From assembly GCA_020637335.1 (NCBI GenBank), contig JACJWC010000018.1:31648-95647 (forward strand): 64,000 bases of DNA, given 5' to 3'. A program made the position numbers and the translations under genes. Every line of letters starts with the position of its first letter. The stretch's first letter is position 1. The notes under the pieces are model-generated. The model made no database searches. It was not told the origin of the DNA and saw only the letters and a list, made by a program, of their open reading frames with translations. Below, one piece after another: positions 18,390 to 27,934 of this stretch. Source of the stretch: Acidobacteriota bacterium (lineage in GTDB: Bacteria; Acidobacteriota; Holophagae; Acanthopleuribacterales; Acanthopleuribacteraceae).

Positions 18390-20920
18390 CCTTTGATCGC
18401 CGGGTATTCCAACTTTTTGATCAATGTTTTGAAATGGACCCGGCCCAACGCGAGGCCTGGCTTTTGGACCAATGCCAGGATAATCCCAGCCTGATCCCCC
18501 AGGTCTTGACCTTGATTCGCGCCAGCGATGCCGCTGAATCGGCTCAATATCTCGAGAACGATAAAACCCTTCCCCACGCTTCTGCCGGGGTTCAACCACC
18601 GATTGCCGCCCACGGCCAATACGGCCCTTACCACATCCTGCGCCAATTAGGCGCAGGCGGAATGGGGACAGTCTATCTTGCGGAGCGCCGTGAGCCCTTC
18701 CAACAGCGCGTTGCCCTCAAAACCCTTAACCACCATCAAAGCGCTTCCATCCGACGATTTAATCGCGAACGCCAAATCCTAGCCAAATTGGAGCACCCCA
18801 ACATTGCGCGGTTGCTGGATGGGGGCGAACAGAACGGAATTCCATACCTGATCATGGAATTTATTGAAGGCGTGGACTTGGTGACCTATGCTGAGCAAAA
18901 CCAGCTAGATGGCAAGGAACGACTGCAATTGGCAATCACGGTTTGCCAGGCAGTTGGCTTTGCCCATCGCGCCTGGATTCTGCACCGCGATTTGAAACCA
19001 GCGAATATTTTGGTTAATGAAAAAGGCGAACCCAAACTGCTCGATTTCGGAATTGCCAGCCTTTTGGAAACGGAATCTGGCAACGAAATGACAGTGACCT
19101 ACCAGGCCTTATCACCTGCATACGCCAGCCCTGAACAATGGCGAGGCGAACGCCTCAATGCACAATCAGACCTGTATTCTTTGGGAATCATTCTTTACGA
19201 ACTGTTCACGGGCACTTTGCCCTACCCCGCCAATAATCCCAGCGAGCTACTGCTCGCCATGACTCAGACTGTCCCACTTTCACCCAGCAAACGCATTGCT
19301 CAGGGGGATCGGGATTCCCCACTAGGCAAGTTTGTTGCCGGCGATTTGGACAGCGTTATTTTGGCCTGTATGGCCCAGGAGCCCAGTGGACGCTACCCAC
19401 ATGTTAGCGCACTCATAGACGATTTGACCGCCGTTCAAGAAGGCCGTCCCGTTCGGGTACGACGCACCCCCTGGAATCAGCGCCTAGCCAAATGGTTAAA
19501 TCGCAATCCGGGCATTGCTGCATTAGCTGCCAGCCTCATGATCATTTCCGGTCTTTTTATTTTTTCGACCTTTCGGCAGTATCAGATCATTACCCATGAA
19601 CGAGACTTGGCCCGATTGGAACGCGATACGGCCCAAGAAGTATCTCAATTCTTGCTCAATGTGTTCAGAGTGGCCGATCCCAAGGCCAAAGAGCAACCCA
19701 CGCTTAGTGACTTGCTTGCGGAAGGCACCCAGCATGCCCGACTACTCAAAACGAACGAACAGGTCCGAGCGCGAATGCTCTCGGTATTGGGTTGGGTGCA
19801 ACGCAACCTCGGTCAATTGGAATTAGCCGAAACGTGTCTGAGCGAGGCGGAGTCGCTGCAAAGAGGTCTGCCTGAGGCAAAGTCTGACTATGTGGAAACC
19901 CTGTTACGGTTAAGTTTTTTGCGCCGGGACCAGGGGGACCTGAATTGGAGCCAGGAATTGGTCGAGCAGGCTCAGGAACACGCCCAGGAGCTTAATCCGG
20001 CAAAACCTGTCCTTGTCGCTCACATCTATAATCAGATGGGACTGGTTGCACGCGAACAGGGCCACTACCCCGAAGCTGAACAATCGTTTCGTCAGGCTTT
20101 GAATTACCTTAAAGAATCCGATCCGGACAAAGAAAGCCCCGGCGTCTTGCAGAATATTGGCTTGTTGCAGCAAACCACCGGGCGGTCGTCCGAGGCAGAG
20201 GTAACCCTGAAAGCTGCGCTAGCGGAAATGCAAAAAGAATACGGCTCTGAACATCCGCAAGTCGCTACTTGTCTCAATAATTTGGGGCTCCTTTATAAAG
20301 AACAAAACGATTTGGAACAATGCGAACGCGCCTGGCGTCATGCGCTATCCATACGAGAAACCCATTTCCCGCCCCAACACCCACAAATCCTGACCAGTCT
20401 CAACAATTTAGCCAGCCTGTATTTTGAAATGGGACAGTCAACAAAAGCCGCAGAGAGTTTCCAGAGATTGGTCGTGTTGAAACGTGAGGTTTATGGTTCG
20501 GATCATCCCAGCCTGGCCATAACCTTAAACAATCTGGCCGTCGTTTTGTTGGAGCAGAGCGAAATCGATGCCGCGGAAAAGGCGCTTTCGGAAGCCTCCT
20601 CCATTTGTAATCAGCGCTTAAGCGAGAAACATGTCTTGCGTTTCAGCATTGCACGCAACCAAGCTTTGCTCAAAATCGCCCAACACCAATTAAACGAAGC
20701 ACTTAGATTCGCCCAATACGCCGTGGATGGACTCGCCGGCATCCACCCCCCAACCAGCACCCTACGCGCCCACGCCGAAGCCATCCTGGCCCACTGCCAA
20801 TGCCAAATGGGACAGTCAAATGCTGCCGTGGACCTTCAAAATGCGGTGGACCGCCTGCCGCCCAACTCGGCCTACGCCAAACAAGCCCAATCCTGGCTAG
20901 AAACCTGTAAAAACAAATAA
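18386..20920 (+). CDS. Membrane Ser/Thr protein kinase with C-terminal TPRs
   Basis: An 844-residue Hanks-type kinase. Kinase domain ~80-345: glycine loop LGAGGMGTVYLAE, catalytic Lys112 (ALKTL), HRDLKPAN with Asp202, DFG Asp220, and ASPE in place of APE. One membrane segment (~375-396) separates it from ten or so TPRs (~430-840; e.g. LNNLGLLYKEQNDLEQCERAW), so the TPR part is probably periplasmic. The short N-terminal helical segment (~1-75) resembles the region that accompanies kinases paired with this ECF group. Two in-frame copies of GGGACAGTCA (20431, 20809) each encode GQS within TPRs. The gene overlaps the sigma factor by ATGA. Confidence 0.94.
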   Translation: MTFDRRVFQLFDQCFEMDPAQREAWLLDQCQDNPSLIPQVLTLIRASDAAESAQYLENDKTLPHASAGVQPPIAAHGQYGPYHILRQLGAGGMGTVYLAERREPFQQRVALKTLNHHQSASIRRFNRERQILAKLEHPNIARLLDGGEQNGIPYLIMEFIEGVDLVTYAEQNQLDGKERLQLAITVCQAVGFAHRAWILHRDLKPANILVNEKGEPKLLDFGIASLLETESGNEMTVTYQALSPAYASPEQWRGERLNAQSDLYSLGIILYELFTGTLPYPANNPSELLLAMTQTVPLSPSKRIAQGDRDSPLGKFVAGDLDSVILACMAQEPSGRYPHVSALIDDLTAVQEGRPVRVRRTPWNQRLAKWLNRNPGIAALAASLMIISGLFIFSTFRQYQIITHERDLARLERDTAQEVSQFLLNVFRVADPKAKEQPTLSDLLAEGTQHARLLKTNEQVRARMLSVLGWVQRNLGQLELAETCLSEAESLQRGLPEAKSDYVETLLRLSFLRRDQGDLNWSQELVEQAQEHAQELNPAKPVLVAHIYNQMGLVAREQGHYPEAEQSFRQALNYLKESDPDKESPGVLQNIGLLQQTTGRSSEAEVTLKAALAEMQKEYGSEHPQVATCLNNLGLLYKEQNDLEQCERAWRHALSIRETHFPPQHPQILTSLNNLASLYFEMGQSTKAAESFQRLVVLKREVYGSDHPSLAITLNNLAVVLLEQSEIDAAEKALSEASSICNQRLSEKHVLRFSIARNQALLKIAQHQLNEALRFAQYAVDGLAGIHPPTSTLRAHAEAILAHCQCQMGQSNAAVDLQNAVDRLPPNSAYAKQAQSWLETCKNK

Positions 20921-21000
20921 CTACCTTCAGAAGCTCCTGCTGCCCTGCCTCCTAAAAGGGACAGGCATTTTAAGGTAGAAAAGGCTTGCACAGTTTGAAT

Positions 21001-21044
21001 CAGGACGTTACAAAAAAGCTGGCGATTTTTTTTGTAACGTCCTG
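21001..21044. terminator. Long perfect hairpin downstream of kinase gene
   Basis: A 17-base arm beginning CAGGACGTTAC followed by an A-run (21001-21017), a 10-base loop, and the exact complement (21028-21044). The A/T tracts make it a plausible bidirectional terminator between the kinase gene (+) and the RAYT gene (-). The stem is unusually long for a simple terminator and may be a REP-like structure. Confidence 0.65.
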
Positions 21045-21112
21045 TATTTTAATCATTTTCTAGCCTCCATTTGCCAACTTGGGCCCAAACACCTCAAAAA
21101 TTTCAAAAACTC

Positions 21113-21165
21113 AAAAAGGACAGTCGTTTTCAAAAAAATAATCCTAATTAACGACTGTCCTTTTT
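21113..21165. repeat. REP-like palindrome carrying the GGACAGTC motif
   Basis: Perfect 16-base arms AAAAAGGACAGTCGTT (21113-21128) and their complement (21150-21165) around a 21-base loop. It lies just beyond the 3' end of the RAYT gene and has the same core and arm arrangement as the palindrome at 35525-35569. It could also terminate transcription. Family knowledge: RAYT transposases act on such imperfect palindromes. Confidence 0.75.
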
Positions 21166-21355
21166 TCGCTTGTAGGCGAATAGAAGGTCCGGAAAAAGTC
21201 CAATGATGTCAAAAGAATCAAGTCGTTGCCTATGGTGGAAGCTTTTTTTGAGGAAGCGCTCGAGATCAAGTGATCAGGCGAGACAGCTAGGCTTATACGC
21301 TTTTTATAAAAAAGGCTGACCCATTTCGATTTTGATCAATAAAAAGCAAAAGCTT

Positions 21356-22423
21356 TTAAGACACCTTGAAAAGCTTACGGGCAGAATTTAGTCCATGAAA
21401 CCATTTCTGCCCGGCCTGGGAAGCTGCCTTCACCATATTTTGAACAGTACCGGCTACCCGATAAAACCGCTGATCAAACGATTGGATCACATCCAACCAT
21501 TCGTCTTGTTCGAGTTGCAATCGGTCGAGAATTTCGGCGCAGTCTGAAGGAATCGAGCCAGCCTTGTCAGAACGCTGCTGTCGACCGGCCCAATCTACCA
21601 AACGCAGATAGGCGTCGAGATCCAGGTATAAAAATCCTTTTCGGGCAGCGCTGTCCTGTAATGGGCAAAGCCAGTTCGCACGTTCGCTCTGCTCTCGCAA
21701 AGCAGCAATCTTTTCAGCCTGTTGATCTGTTGGTTTTCCAGGAATCGCATCTAAATACGCCTTTAAATGACGTTCTGCCTGACGGGCCTTAATGCGGTCT
21801 TGGATAGATGTAAAATCCGATTCTTCGGGTGTTTTAGCCATCCCCGCATGAATTGGATTCAATTCGACATAAGCCGTACAGGATAGGATAGAAGCGTCAT
21901 CCAAGAGGGCGACAGACTTGAAACGCCCCTCCCAAAAATGGCCTTTACATTCATCTTCTGCATTGGCTCGCCGGGCTACCCATTCATTGGTATTGCGCAT
22001 GAACCAAGATAATGAAGAAAGTCGTTTTCGGTATTTTTGAACCCTAGAAAATGAATCCGCTATCAACCCAATTTCAACGTCCTTGGGCGCAATTGGTGCT
22101 TGCGTTTGAGGGTCGCGCTGCGTGGGATAAAGGGTGCGCCAGCGCACAGCTACCTCTTTTGCAGACCAGGTTTCGGCAATGTCAGGCCGGTTACGCAGAA
22201 CGGTGTGTAAATGATTTTCCATGACTGCATAGCCACATACGTCGACGGCAAAAATGTTTGAAAGTTCCTTTAAGCGTTCTTGAACCCAAGTGCGTCGGTG
22301 GCTGTAATCGCAGCCGGTTAATCGGTCGATACCGCACAGAAAAGCCCTGCGAACGCATCGTGAATAGCAGTGATAAATGCCTACTTCGTGATCCTTAATA
22401 ACCGAGCTACGGGCCTTGGTCAT
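21356..22423 (-). CDS. REP-associated tyrosine transposase (RAYT, IS200/Y1 superfamily)
   Basis: A 355-residue Y1-transposase-like protein. The N-terminal signature IYHCYSRCVRRAFLCG, the HUH-type metal motif in YAVMENHLHTVL, and GHFWEGRFKSVALLD with AYVELNPIHAG are typical of larger RAYT proteins. It is longer than IS200 TnpA because of a C-terminal extension. It is a single gene without flanking IS ends, as usual for domesticated RAYTs, and lies next to palindromes with GGACAGTC. Inference: it mobilises or maintains the GGACAGTCA repeat family found through this region. The nucleophilic Tyr was not assigned with certainty. AGAGG precedes the ATG. Confidence 0.9.
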   Translation of the reverse strand: MTKARSSVIKDHEVGIYHCYSRCVRRAFLCGIDRLTGCDYSHRRTWVQERLKELSNIFAVDVCGYAVMENHLHTVLRNRPDIAETWSAKEVAVRWRTLYPTQRDPQTQAPIAPKDVEIGLIADSFSRVQKYRKRLSSLSWFMRNTNEWVARRANAEDECKGHFWEGRFKSVALLDDASILSCTAYVELNPIHAGMAKTPEESDFTSIQDRIKARQAERHLKAYLDAIPGKPTDQQAEKIAALREQSERANWLCPLQDSAARKGFLYLDLDAYLRLVDWAGRQQRSDKAGSIPSDCAEILDRLQLEQDEWLDVIQSFDQRFYRVAGTVQNMVKAASQAGQKWFHGLNSARKLFKVS

Positions 22424-22787
22424 ATTGCACCCTCTTTAAATCATGCTTTGTTTTAAAAATATAAACTACGGCAATTTTTATAACAAGTCAAATTTATCGC
22501 TGTCTCGATATTCTGCATAAACAAGCAGAATTTCGCTTTAACCAAAACCCTTATATATTAACCAAGAAATATGACTGTCCCTTTTATCCGAAAAAATGGA
22601 CATGCAACAGAACAGATAAGGCGTACTGGATTTGGTTCCCATGCTATACTCGGCCAACACATGCTTAGAAAGGAACTGGGTTGCACATCGTAGGAGCCCT
22701 TCCAAACCGAAACTTTTTTATTTACCGTTTGGACGCCTGCGCCCCAGCTACTTTCAGCCTAAAATCCTTCTCGCCAGGAGTTTGCCC
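22424..22787. other. Gene-free stretch between RAYT and phoH-like gene
   Basis: No supported gene. It holds one copy of TGACTGTCCC (22572-22581) in AT-rich sequence about 150 bases from the RAYT start. An in-frame extension of the PhoH-like frame reaches 22632 but lacks a ribosome site. Promoters of both divergent genes should lie here; none could be assigned with confidence. Confidence 0.5.
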
Positions 22788-24095
22788 ATGAAGAAAACCT
22801 TTGTGCTCGATACCAATGTTCTGTTGCACGACCCGTTCGCAATCCACAAGTTCCGAGAGCACAACGTTATTATTCCCCTGGTAGTGGTGGAGGAAATCGA
22901 TAAATTCAAGCGCGATCAATCCGAGGTGGGTCGCAATGCGCGTACCGTATCCCGATTGCTGGATAAGGAACGCGAAAAAGGCAGCCTCAATTTAGGCGTC
23001 AAGTTGGATGAAGGCGGCTCCTTAAAAGTAGTCATTCAGAACGAACCGGTAAAAATTGGCAGCAACACGCATTTCTCAGCAGACAATTACATTTTGGGCG
23101 TTGCGGTCCACTATTCCAACGAAAAGCACCACGATTGCATTTTGGTCACCAAGGACACCAATTTGCGCATCAAAGCAGATGCGCTCGGCATTCCGGCTCA
23201 GGATTACCGCAACGATAAGGTCGCCATGGATGACCTATACACGGGCTACAAAGAACTAACCGTTGAGCGCGAAATGATCGACCGCCTGCACAAAGAAGGC
23301 AGTCTGCCCTCGCCAATCTCGGGTTTAATGACGAATCAATTTGTGGTCCTGCACAGTCAGGAAAACCCCAGTCAGAGCAGCATTGCGCGGGTGGGACTGG
23401 AGGGCGATCGTCTAATTCCCGTCAATTCAGTTTATGACATTTGGGGCATCAAACCCTTAAATCTCGAGCAGCGATTGGCCATGGAACTTTTACTGGACCC
23501 GCGCATAAAATTGGTGACCTTAATTGGCAAGGCGGGAACCGGTAAAACCTTGTTGGCAATAGCTTCTGGCCTGCATCAAGTAGTAGACGAAGGTGCCTTT
23601 CATCGGCTTTTGGTCGCGCGACCTGTTTTACCGCTGGGTAAAGACTTGGGTTTCCTACCCGGCGATGTGGACGACAAACTCAAGCCCTGGATGCAACCTA
23701 TTTTTGATAACCTCGAATTTATCCTTTCCTGTAATGCCAAAGACACGCTTAAAGGTCAGCCATCGTACCAATATTTGTTTGATAAAGGCTGGCTCCAGGT
23801 CGAGCCGCTAACCTATATGCGTGGCCGTAGCATTCCCAATCAGTACCTTGTGGTCGATGAAGCGCAAAACCTTACACCTCATGAGGTGAAGTCAGTCATA
23901 ACCCGAGCGGGTCATAACACCAAAATTGTGTTGACTGGTGACCCCAACCAAATTGACAACCCTTTTCTCGACACAACTACCAATGGGATCACCTACCTGG
24001 TCCAGCGCTTTAAAGGCCAATCCATCTACGGTCACGTCACGCTGACCAAAGGCGAACGATCTCCGTTGGCAGAGTTGGCGAGCAACCTGCTCTAA
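22788..24095 (+). CDS. PIN domain-PhoH ATPase protein (PhoH2/YlaK-like)
   Basis: A 435-residue fusion. Residues ~1-135 are a PIN RNase domain with acidic residues in VLDTNVLLHD (Asp8) and VVVEEIDKFK. The C-terminal half is a PhoH-type P-loop NTPase: Walker A LIGKAGTGKTLLA (~246), RPVLPLGKDLGFLPGD, Walker B YLVVDEAQNLT (~354) and VLTGDPNQID. Family knowledge: PhoH2 proteins are ATP-dependent RNA helicase/ribonucleases. The start is the ATG at 22788 with CAGGAG at 22775; an earlier start would add ~50 residues before the PIN domain. The formyltransferase gene follows after 20 bases. Confidence 0.93.
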   Translation: MKKTFVLDTNVLLHDPFAIHKFREHNVIIPLVVVEEIDKFKRDQSEVGRNARTVSRLLDKEREKGSLNLGVKLDEGGSLKVVIQNEPVKIGSNTHFSADNYILGVAVHYSNEKHHDCILVTKDTNLRIKADALGIPAQDYRNDKVAMDDLYTGYKELTVEREMIDRLHKEGSLPSPISGLMTNQFVVLHSQENPSQSSIARVGLEGDRLIPVNSVYDIWGIKPLNLEQRLAMELLLDPRIKLVTLIGKAGTGKTLLAIASGLHQVVDEGAFHRLLVARPVLPLGKDLGFLPGDVDDKLKPWMQPIFDNLEFILSCNAKDTLKGQPSYQYLFDKGWLQVEPLTYMRGRSIPNQYLVVDEAQNLTPHEVKSVITRAGHNTKIVLTGDPNQIDNPFLDTTTNGITYLVQRFKGQSIYGHVTLTKGERSPLAELASNLL

Positions 24096-24115
24096 ATTTC
24101 GAATCAAGGTCCGGT

Positions 24116-25072
24116 ATGCGTATCCTCCTGGCCAGCGGCGAACGATTATCCGGGGTTTTGGTTAAGGAGTTGCTCGCGGCTGGACACCAAATTGTCGGCG
24201 TCATGTCGCCCATACCCAAACGGGTCATGTCGCAACAATTTCGCGGCTTGCGCTATTGGCGTAAAAACTTGAGGGGATGGGACATACGAGATGTCTGTGT
24301 TGCCGCGCGCATCCCCATTCGGGTGACCGAAAACCTTTCAGAAGGCTCGATTCACTCCATGATTAAGCAGAGCCGACCTGACCTGTTGCTGGTTTTCAGC
24401 TGGCCTCGTTTAATCAAAAATGAAACCCTTCGGCTCTTCCCTCGCGGCGGAATGAACATACACCCCTCCCTCTTGCCGCAATTTCGCGGGGGCGACCCAC
24501 TTTTTTTTGTATTGGATTCCGGTAGCGAATCCATGGGCCTCACCTTTCACCGCATCACATCCGAGCTGGATGCTGGTCCAATTTACCTGCAGGTCCCCTT
24601 GCCTCAAAAACCCACCGACTGTTACGATGATTTGTACTTTCGAACCATCCAATCTGCGGCACATTTCCTACCCGCGGCCCTGGAAGCCCAGGATCGAAAT
24701 CCCTCGGGCACAGAGCAGGAAGGCGAAGCAATTTATTGCCCCAAATTCACGACCCAGCTCACTTATTTGAACCCATCGGCCCCTGCCGTTGAGACGTCTC
24801 GACGTGCCCGGGCTTGTTACCCTCACCATCCGATGTTGTTTCAGGTGGGTCGTCGAAAATTTCGCTTTAAGCGGTGTCTGGAAACCGGCGTTCGCAGTCA
24901 ACTCCCCAATGGCACCATTTTGCGGGTGGGTTGGTCCAGCCTGGATGTTGTTTTGGATGGTCACGTTTGCCGCTTGACCAAGGTGCGTCGGTCGGGTTGG
25001 GCCCCACTGTGGATGCCCCTGCTTTTGCTTCGGTTAAGAAAAGGAAAAATGATTGCGGAACCAACCTCATGA
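24116..25072 (+). CDS. Formyltransferase-family protein (Fmt-like fold)
   Basis: A 318-residue protein of the formyl-transferase superfamily. The diagnostic stretch MNIHPSLLPQFRGGDP carries the catalytic Asn and His, and SELDAGPIYLQ the catalytic Asp, so an active 10-formyl-THF-dependent transferase is plausible. A shortened C-terminal domain follows. The substrate is unclear: residues 1-110 differ from genuine methionyl-tRNA formyltransferase, and the family also contains sugar-nucleotide and phosphoribosylglycinamide formyltransferases. It overlaps the HemW-like gene by 4 bases (ATGA). Confidence 0.82.
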   Translation: MRILLASGERLSGVLVKELLAAGHQIVGVMSPIPKRVMSQQFRGLRYWRKNLRGWDIRDVCVAARIPIRVTENLSEGSIHSMIKQSRPDLLLVFSWPRLIKNETLRLFPRGGMNIHPSLLPQFRGGDPLFFVLDSGSESMGLTFHRITSELDAGPIYLQVPLPQKPTDCYDDLYFRTIQSAAHFLPAALEAQDRNPSGTEQEGEAIYCPKFTTQLTYLNPSAPAVETSRRARACYPHHPMLFQVGRRKFRFKRCLETGVRSQLPNGTILRVGWSSLDVVLDGHVCRLTKVRRSGWAPLWMPLLLLRLRKGKMIAEPTS

Positions 25073-26199
25073 AAAGCCAAACAATGGATTTGCAATGCGG
25101 TTATTACGTGCATGTCCCATTTTGCCGACAACGCTGCCATTATTGCCACTTCGATATTAAAGTGCTGCACCCACAAAGCAACGCAAGCGAATGGCTGAAG
25201 CAATACGAAACGCACTTGCTTCAAGAAATGCAACACCTTGCCATGCAGTATTCGGGTTGGGAACTGCAAAGTATTTATTTTGGCGGCGGTACACCGTCGC
25301 GACTCGGGACCGAATCCTTAGTCCGGATTTTAGAGGCACTTAAAGGACACCATCGCTTGTTGCCCAACTGCGAAATCAGTTTGGAGATTAATCCCGACGA
25401 CATTGAAGACCTGGATTTCGAGCGGCTGATCCATGCGGGTTTTAATCGGGTTTCACTGGGTGTACAAACGTTTCATGACCCGAGCCTGCTAGCCATCCGT
25501 CGCCCGCATTCTGGACAACAAGCCCATAAGGCATTAACAAAGGTTCCTGCATTCCCGCGGGGGCGCTCGTTCGACCTTATGCTCGGTTTACCCCACCAAA
25601 CGCTTCAAAGCCTTGAAAATGACTTAATCGCAATCGAAACATTAGGTTTTGAGCATGTCTCGCTTTACATGCTGGAACGCGACTTGCCCAGCCCAATCGA
25701 TAAACAGGCGAACCTATTGCCCAGCGAAGACCAGCAAGCCGAATGGTACGAATTCTGTCAGGCCAAACTCGATTCCATGGGCTTGATAGCTTATGAAATT
25801 TCCAATTTTGCCAGGACGGATTTCCAGTCCATTCACAACCTAAACTACTGGAATTGTGGGAACTATCTTGCAGTCGGACCTGCGGCACATGGCCAAATCG
25901 GCAACTTGCATTATCAAAATGAAGCAGACCTGTCGCGTTGGATGGAATTAGTTCGTCAATACGGATCAGGCATCGTCCAGCGCGAACAATGGGACAGTCA
26001 TCGTTTGAATTCTGAAAAAAAAATTCAAGGGCTGCGTAGAGAAACTGGCATTCCATTATCCTGGCTTTCGGAATCCGAAATGTCTCGTCTAAATCCCTTT
26101 TTGTCGGGAAAACTGCTTGAGGTTAGGCATGACTCTATCTGCTTAACCCTTAGAGGAAAGCTGCTGGCCAACGAAATTTTTGAGATTTTTCTCGCTTAA
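25069..26199 (+). CDS. hemW: HemW-like radical SAM protein
   Basis: A 376-residue radical SAM enzyme. The start is the ATG at 25069, overlapping the upstream stop. The [4Fe-4S] cluster motif CRQRCHYC (Cys19, Cys23, Cys26) is followed by Phe where coproporphyrinogen oxidases have a fourth Cys, as in HemW. FGGGTPS and SLGVQTFHDPSL are typical, and a HemN C-terminal domain follows. Family knowledge: HemW is a heme chaperone, often misannotated as oxygen-independent coproporphyrinogen oxidase. An in-frame GGGACAGTCA (25991-26000) encodes part of WDSH. Confidence 0.92.
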   Translation: MKSQTMDLQCGYYVHVPFCRQRCHYCHFDIKVLHPQSNASEWLKQYETHLLQEMQHLAMQYSGWELQSIYFGGGTPSRLGTESLVRILEALKGHHRLLPNCEISLEINPDDIEDLDFERLIHAGFNRVSLGVQTFHDPSLLAIRRPHSGQQAHKALTKVPAFPRGRSFDLMLGLPHQTLQSLENDLIAIETLGFEHVSLYMLERDLPSPIDKQANLLPSEDQQAEWYEFCQAKLDSMGLIAYEISNFARTDFQSIHNLNYWNCGNYLAVGPAAHGQIGNLHYQNEADLSRWMELVRQYGSGIVQREQWDSHRLNSEKKIQGLRRETGIPLSWLSESEMSRLNPFLSGKLLEVRHDSICLTLRGKLLANEIFEIFLA

Positions 26200-26330
26200 T
26201 TGTGGCATTAGCGATCCCTTGCAAAGCACGCAACTAACAAGCTCCCATTTATATGTGCTTATTGTCACTTGAGTTATTCACCATTATTTTCGATAGTAAG
26301 AGCTGAACGTTTTACGAATCAGGATGGATT

Positions 26331-27290
26331 ATGAAAATCCTGTTTATCGGCTCCGATCAAGAGCGGTTCATTCAATTGCAAATGGCTTGGGGCCGAACAA
26401 CATCCAGCTTTACCCAAGTGGGTTCGCCAGAAGCCGCGGCATTTACCATCCTGCATGAGTCCATTATGGCCATGGTTTGCGATCTGACAGATTCCTCAAT
26501 TGCGTGGCAGGAATGGCTACCCAATTTGCTTAGCCTACCCCAGCAAATAGAATGCGTTTTGATTGCCACCGATCGCGAACTCCAGCGCTTTGAGTTTGAG
26601 GAATTGCGTGGCTGTTTCGGCGTCATCCATCCGCCCATTTATGGGGTGCATGGCATGATCACTTTGTCGCAGCTCTCGCAGAAAATCAACCTCAACCAAA
26701 AACTGAAGACCATGGAAGATGCTTCTGTGACCGATGGACTAACCAAATTATTTAATCACGCCTATATGCAGCGGCAAATTGAACAAGAAGTTTCGCGATG
26801 CCTAAAAACCAGTGATGTTGTTTCGGTCATTTTCCTTGATGTCGACCATTTCAAAAAATATAACGATCAAAATGGTCATCCCGAGGGCGATAAGGTTTTG
26901 GTCAAGGTGGCCCAACTGCTTTCCCTGACGGTCAGGCGATTTGATTTGATCGGCCGGTACGGGGGTGAAGAATTTATTATGCTTCTGCCCAGTGCACCTT
27001 TGCATGTCGCCGTGGCCATTGCCGAACGCTGCCGCCGTTCCATCCAAACAACCGAATTCCCGCATGGCCAAAAACAACCGCTTGGATTTGTCAGCGTCAG
27101 CGTGGGGGTAAGCACCTTGGGCGATTCTGGCATCAAAACCCGCGCTGAGCTCATCCATTTTGCCGACCAAGCTCTTTATAAAGCCAAGGATGGCGGGCGC
27201 AATCAGGTTTGGTACTACACGGAAAACAGCTATCACCACTTCCAAGCAGAACCAGCAAGCCAGATGAAGGTCCGCGAGACCAAATCCTAA
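26331..27290 (+). CDS. Diguanylate cyclase with degenerate receiver-like N-terminus
   Basis: A 319-residue protein. Residues 1-~120 have the length and opening of a receiver domain (MKILFIGSDQER) with an acidic residue at ~51 (CDLTD), but other receiver residues are not clear, so phosphorylation is doubtful. Residues ~130-295 are GGDEF: FLDVDHFKKYNDQNGHPEGD, GGEEF at 211-215 and I-site RRFD (202-205). It should make c-di-GMP with product inhibition. It is monocistronic by spacing, ~130 bases after the HemW-like gene. Confidence 0.92.
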   Translation: MKILFIGSDQERFIQLQMAWGRTTSSFTQVGSPEAAAFTILHESIMAMVCDLTDSSIAWQEWLPNLLSLPQQIECVLIATDRELQRFEFEELRGCFGVIHPPIYGVHGMITLSQLSQKINLNQKLKTMEDASVTDGLTKLFNHAYMQRQIEQEVSRCLKTSDVVSVIFLDVDHFKKYNDQNGHPEGDKVLVKVAQLLSLTVRRFDLIGRYGGEEFIMLLPSAPLHVAVAIAERCRRSIQTTEFPHGQKQPLGFVSVSVGVSTLGDSGIKTRAELIHFADQALYKAKDGGRNQVWYYTENSYHHFQAEPASQMKVRETKS

Positions 27291-27336
27291 ACCTGAAAAA
27301 AGACACTTGACCTCCCTGACCATGCTCCCTAGATTT

Positions 27337-27352
27337 AGTTAGTCAACTAACT
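27337..27352. promoter_or_regulatory. Candidate TetR operator
   Basis: AGTTAGT-CA-ACTAACT: perfect 7-base arms around a 2-base centre, 15 bases upstream of the TetR start. The size and near-perfect symmetry are typical of TetR-family operators, and the position suits autorepression of the TetR-SDR-peroxiredoxin-like operon. Confidence 0.75.
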
Positions 27353-27367
27353 TGAATTGAGGTCGTG

Positions 27368-27928
27368 ATGCAGAACGTTAAACACTCAAAACGGGACCGA
27401 TTGGTTCAAGCTGCACTTGCCGTCACCTATCAACAAGGGTTCCAGGCCACCACCTTGGCCGATATCGCCCAACACGCCGAAGTGCCGCTCGGCAATGTCT
27501 ACTACTATTTTCGGACCAAGGAAGATTTGGGACAGTCATTAATCGAATCTCTTCTAGGACGATATCAAACCCTTCTTCAGGAATGGAACATGGATCCATC
27601 GCCGAAAATGCGGATACAAGCGCTGATCGATCATGTGGCACAAGAGCGGTTTTCACTTCAGGATCACGGATGCCCAATTGGGTCCCTGTGTACGGAGCTA
27701 AACAAAAAACGCGGCCCACTCTCCGATTCAGCCGCCCAACTCTTTCAATTGTTATTGACCTGGCTTGAAAACCAATTCAAAGCCATGGGCAAACCAAACG
27801 AAGGTCATTTGGCGTTGCAAACGCTTTCATCCCTGCAAGGTGCAAGCCTCCTGGCACACAGCCTTCACAACCCGCAACTCATCGAAATTCAAACCGAGGC
27901 CTTATCTCAATGGCTGGAAACACTGTGA
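27368..27928 (+). CDS. TetR/AcrR-family transcriptional regulator
   Basis: A 186-residue regulator; ATG at 27368 is preferred over GTG at 27365. The N-terminal helix-turn-helix is clear: TTLADIAQHAEVPLGNVYYYFRTKEDL (part). The C-terminal ligand domain has the CPIGSLCTEL-type motif seen in regulators of redox or electrophile response. An in-frame GGGACAGTCA (27529-27538) encodes GQS at the end of the DNA-binding domain. It heads an operon with an SDR and a thioredoxin-fold protein, and a palindrome lies just upstream. Confidence 0.92.
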   Translation: MQNVKHSKRDRLVQAALAVTYQQGFQATTLADIAQHAEVPLGNVYYYFRTKEDLGQSLIESLLGRYQTLLQEWNMDPSPKMRIQALIDHVAQERFSLQDHGCPIGSLCTELNKKRGPLSDSAAQLFQLLLTWLENQFKAMGKPNEGHLALQTLSSLQGASLLAHSLHNPQLIEIQTEALSQWLETL

Positions 27929-27934
27929 GGAAAT

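Noticed and set aside
22632..22787. N-terminal extension of the PhoH-like protein
   Set aside because: The PIN domain begins at MKKTFVLDTNVLL (22788), which has its own ribosome site; the extension does not look like protein and has none.
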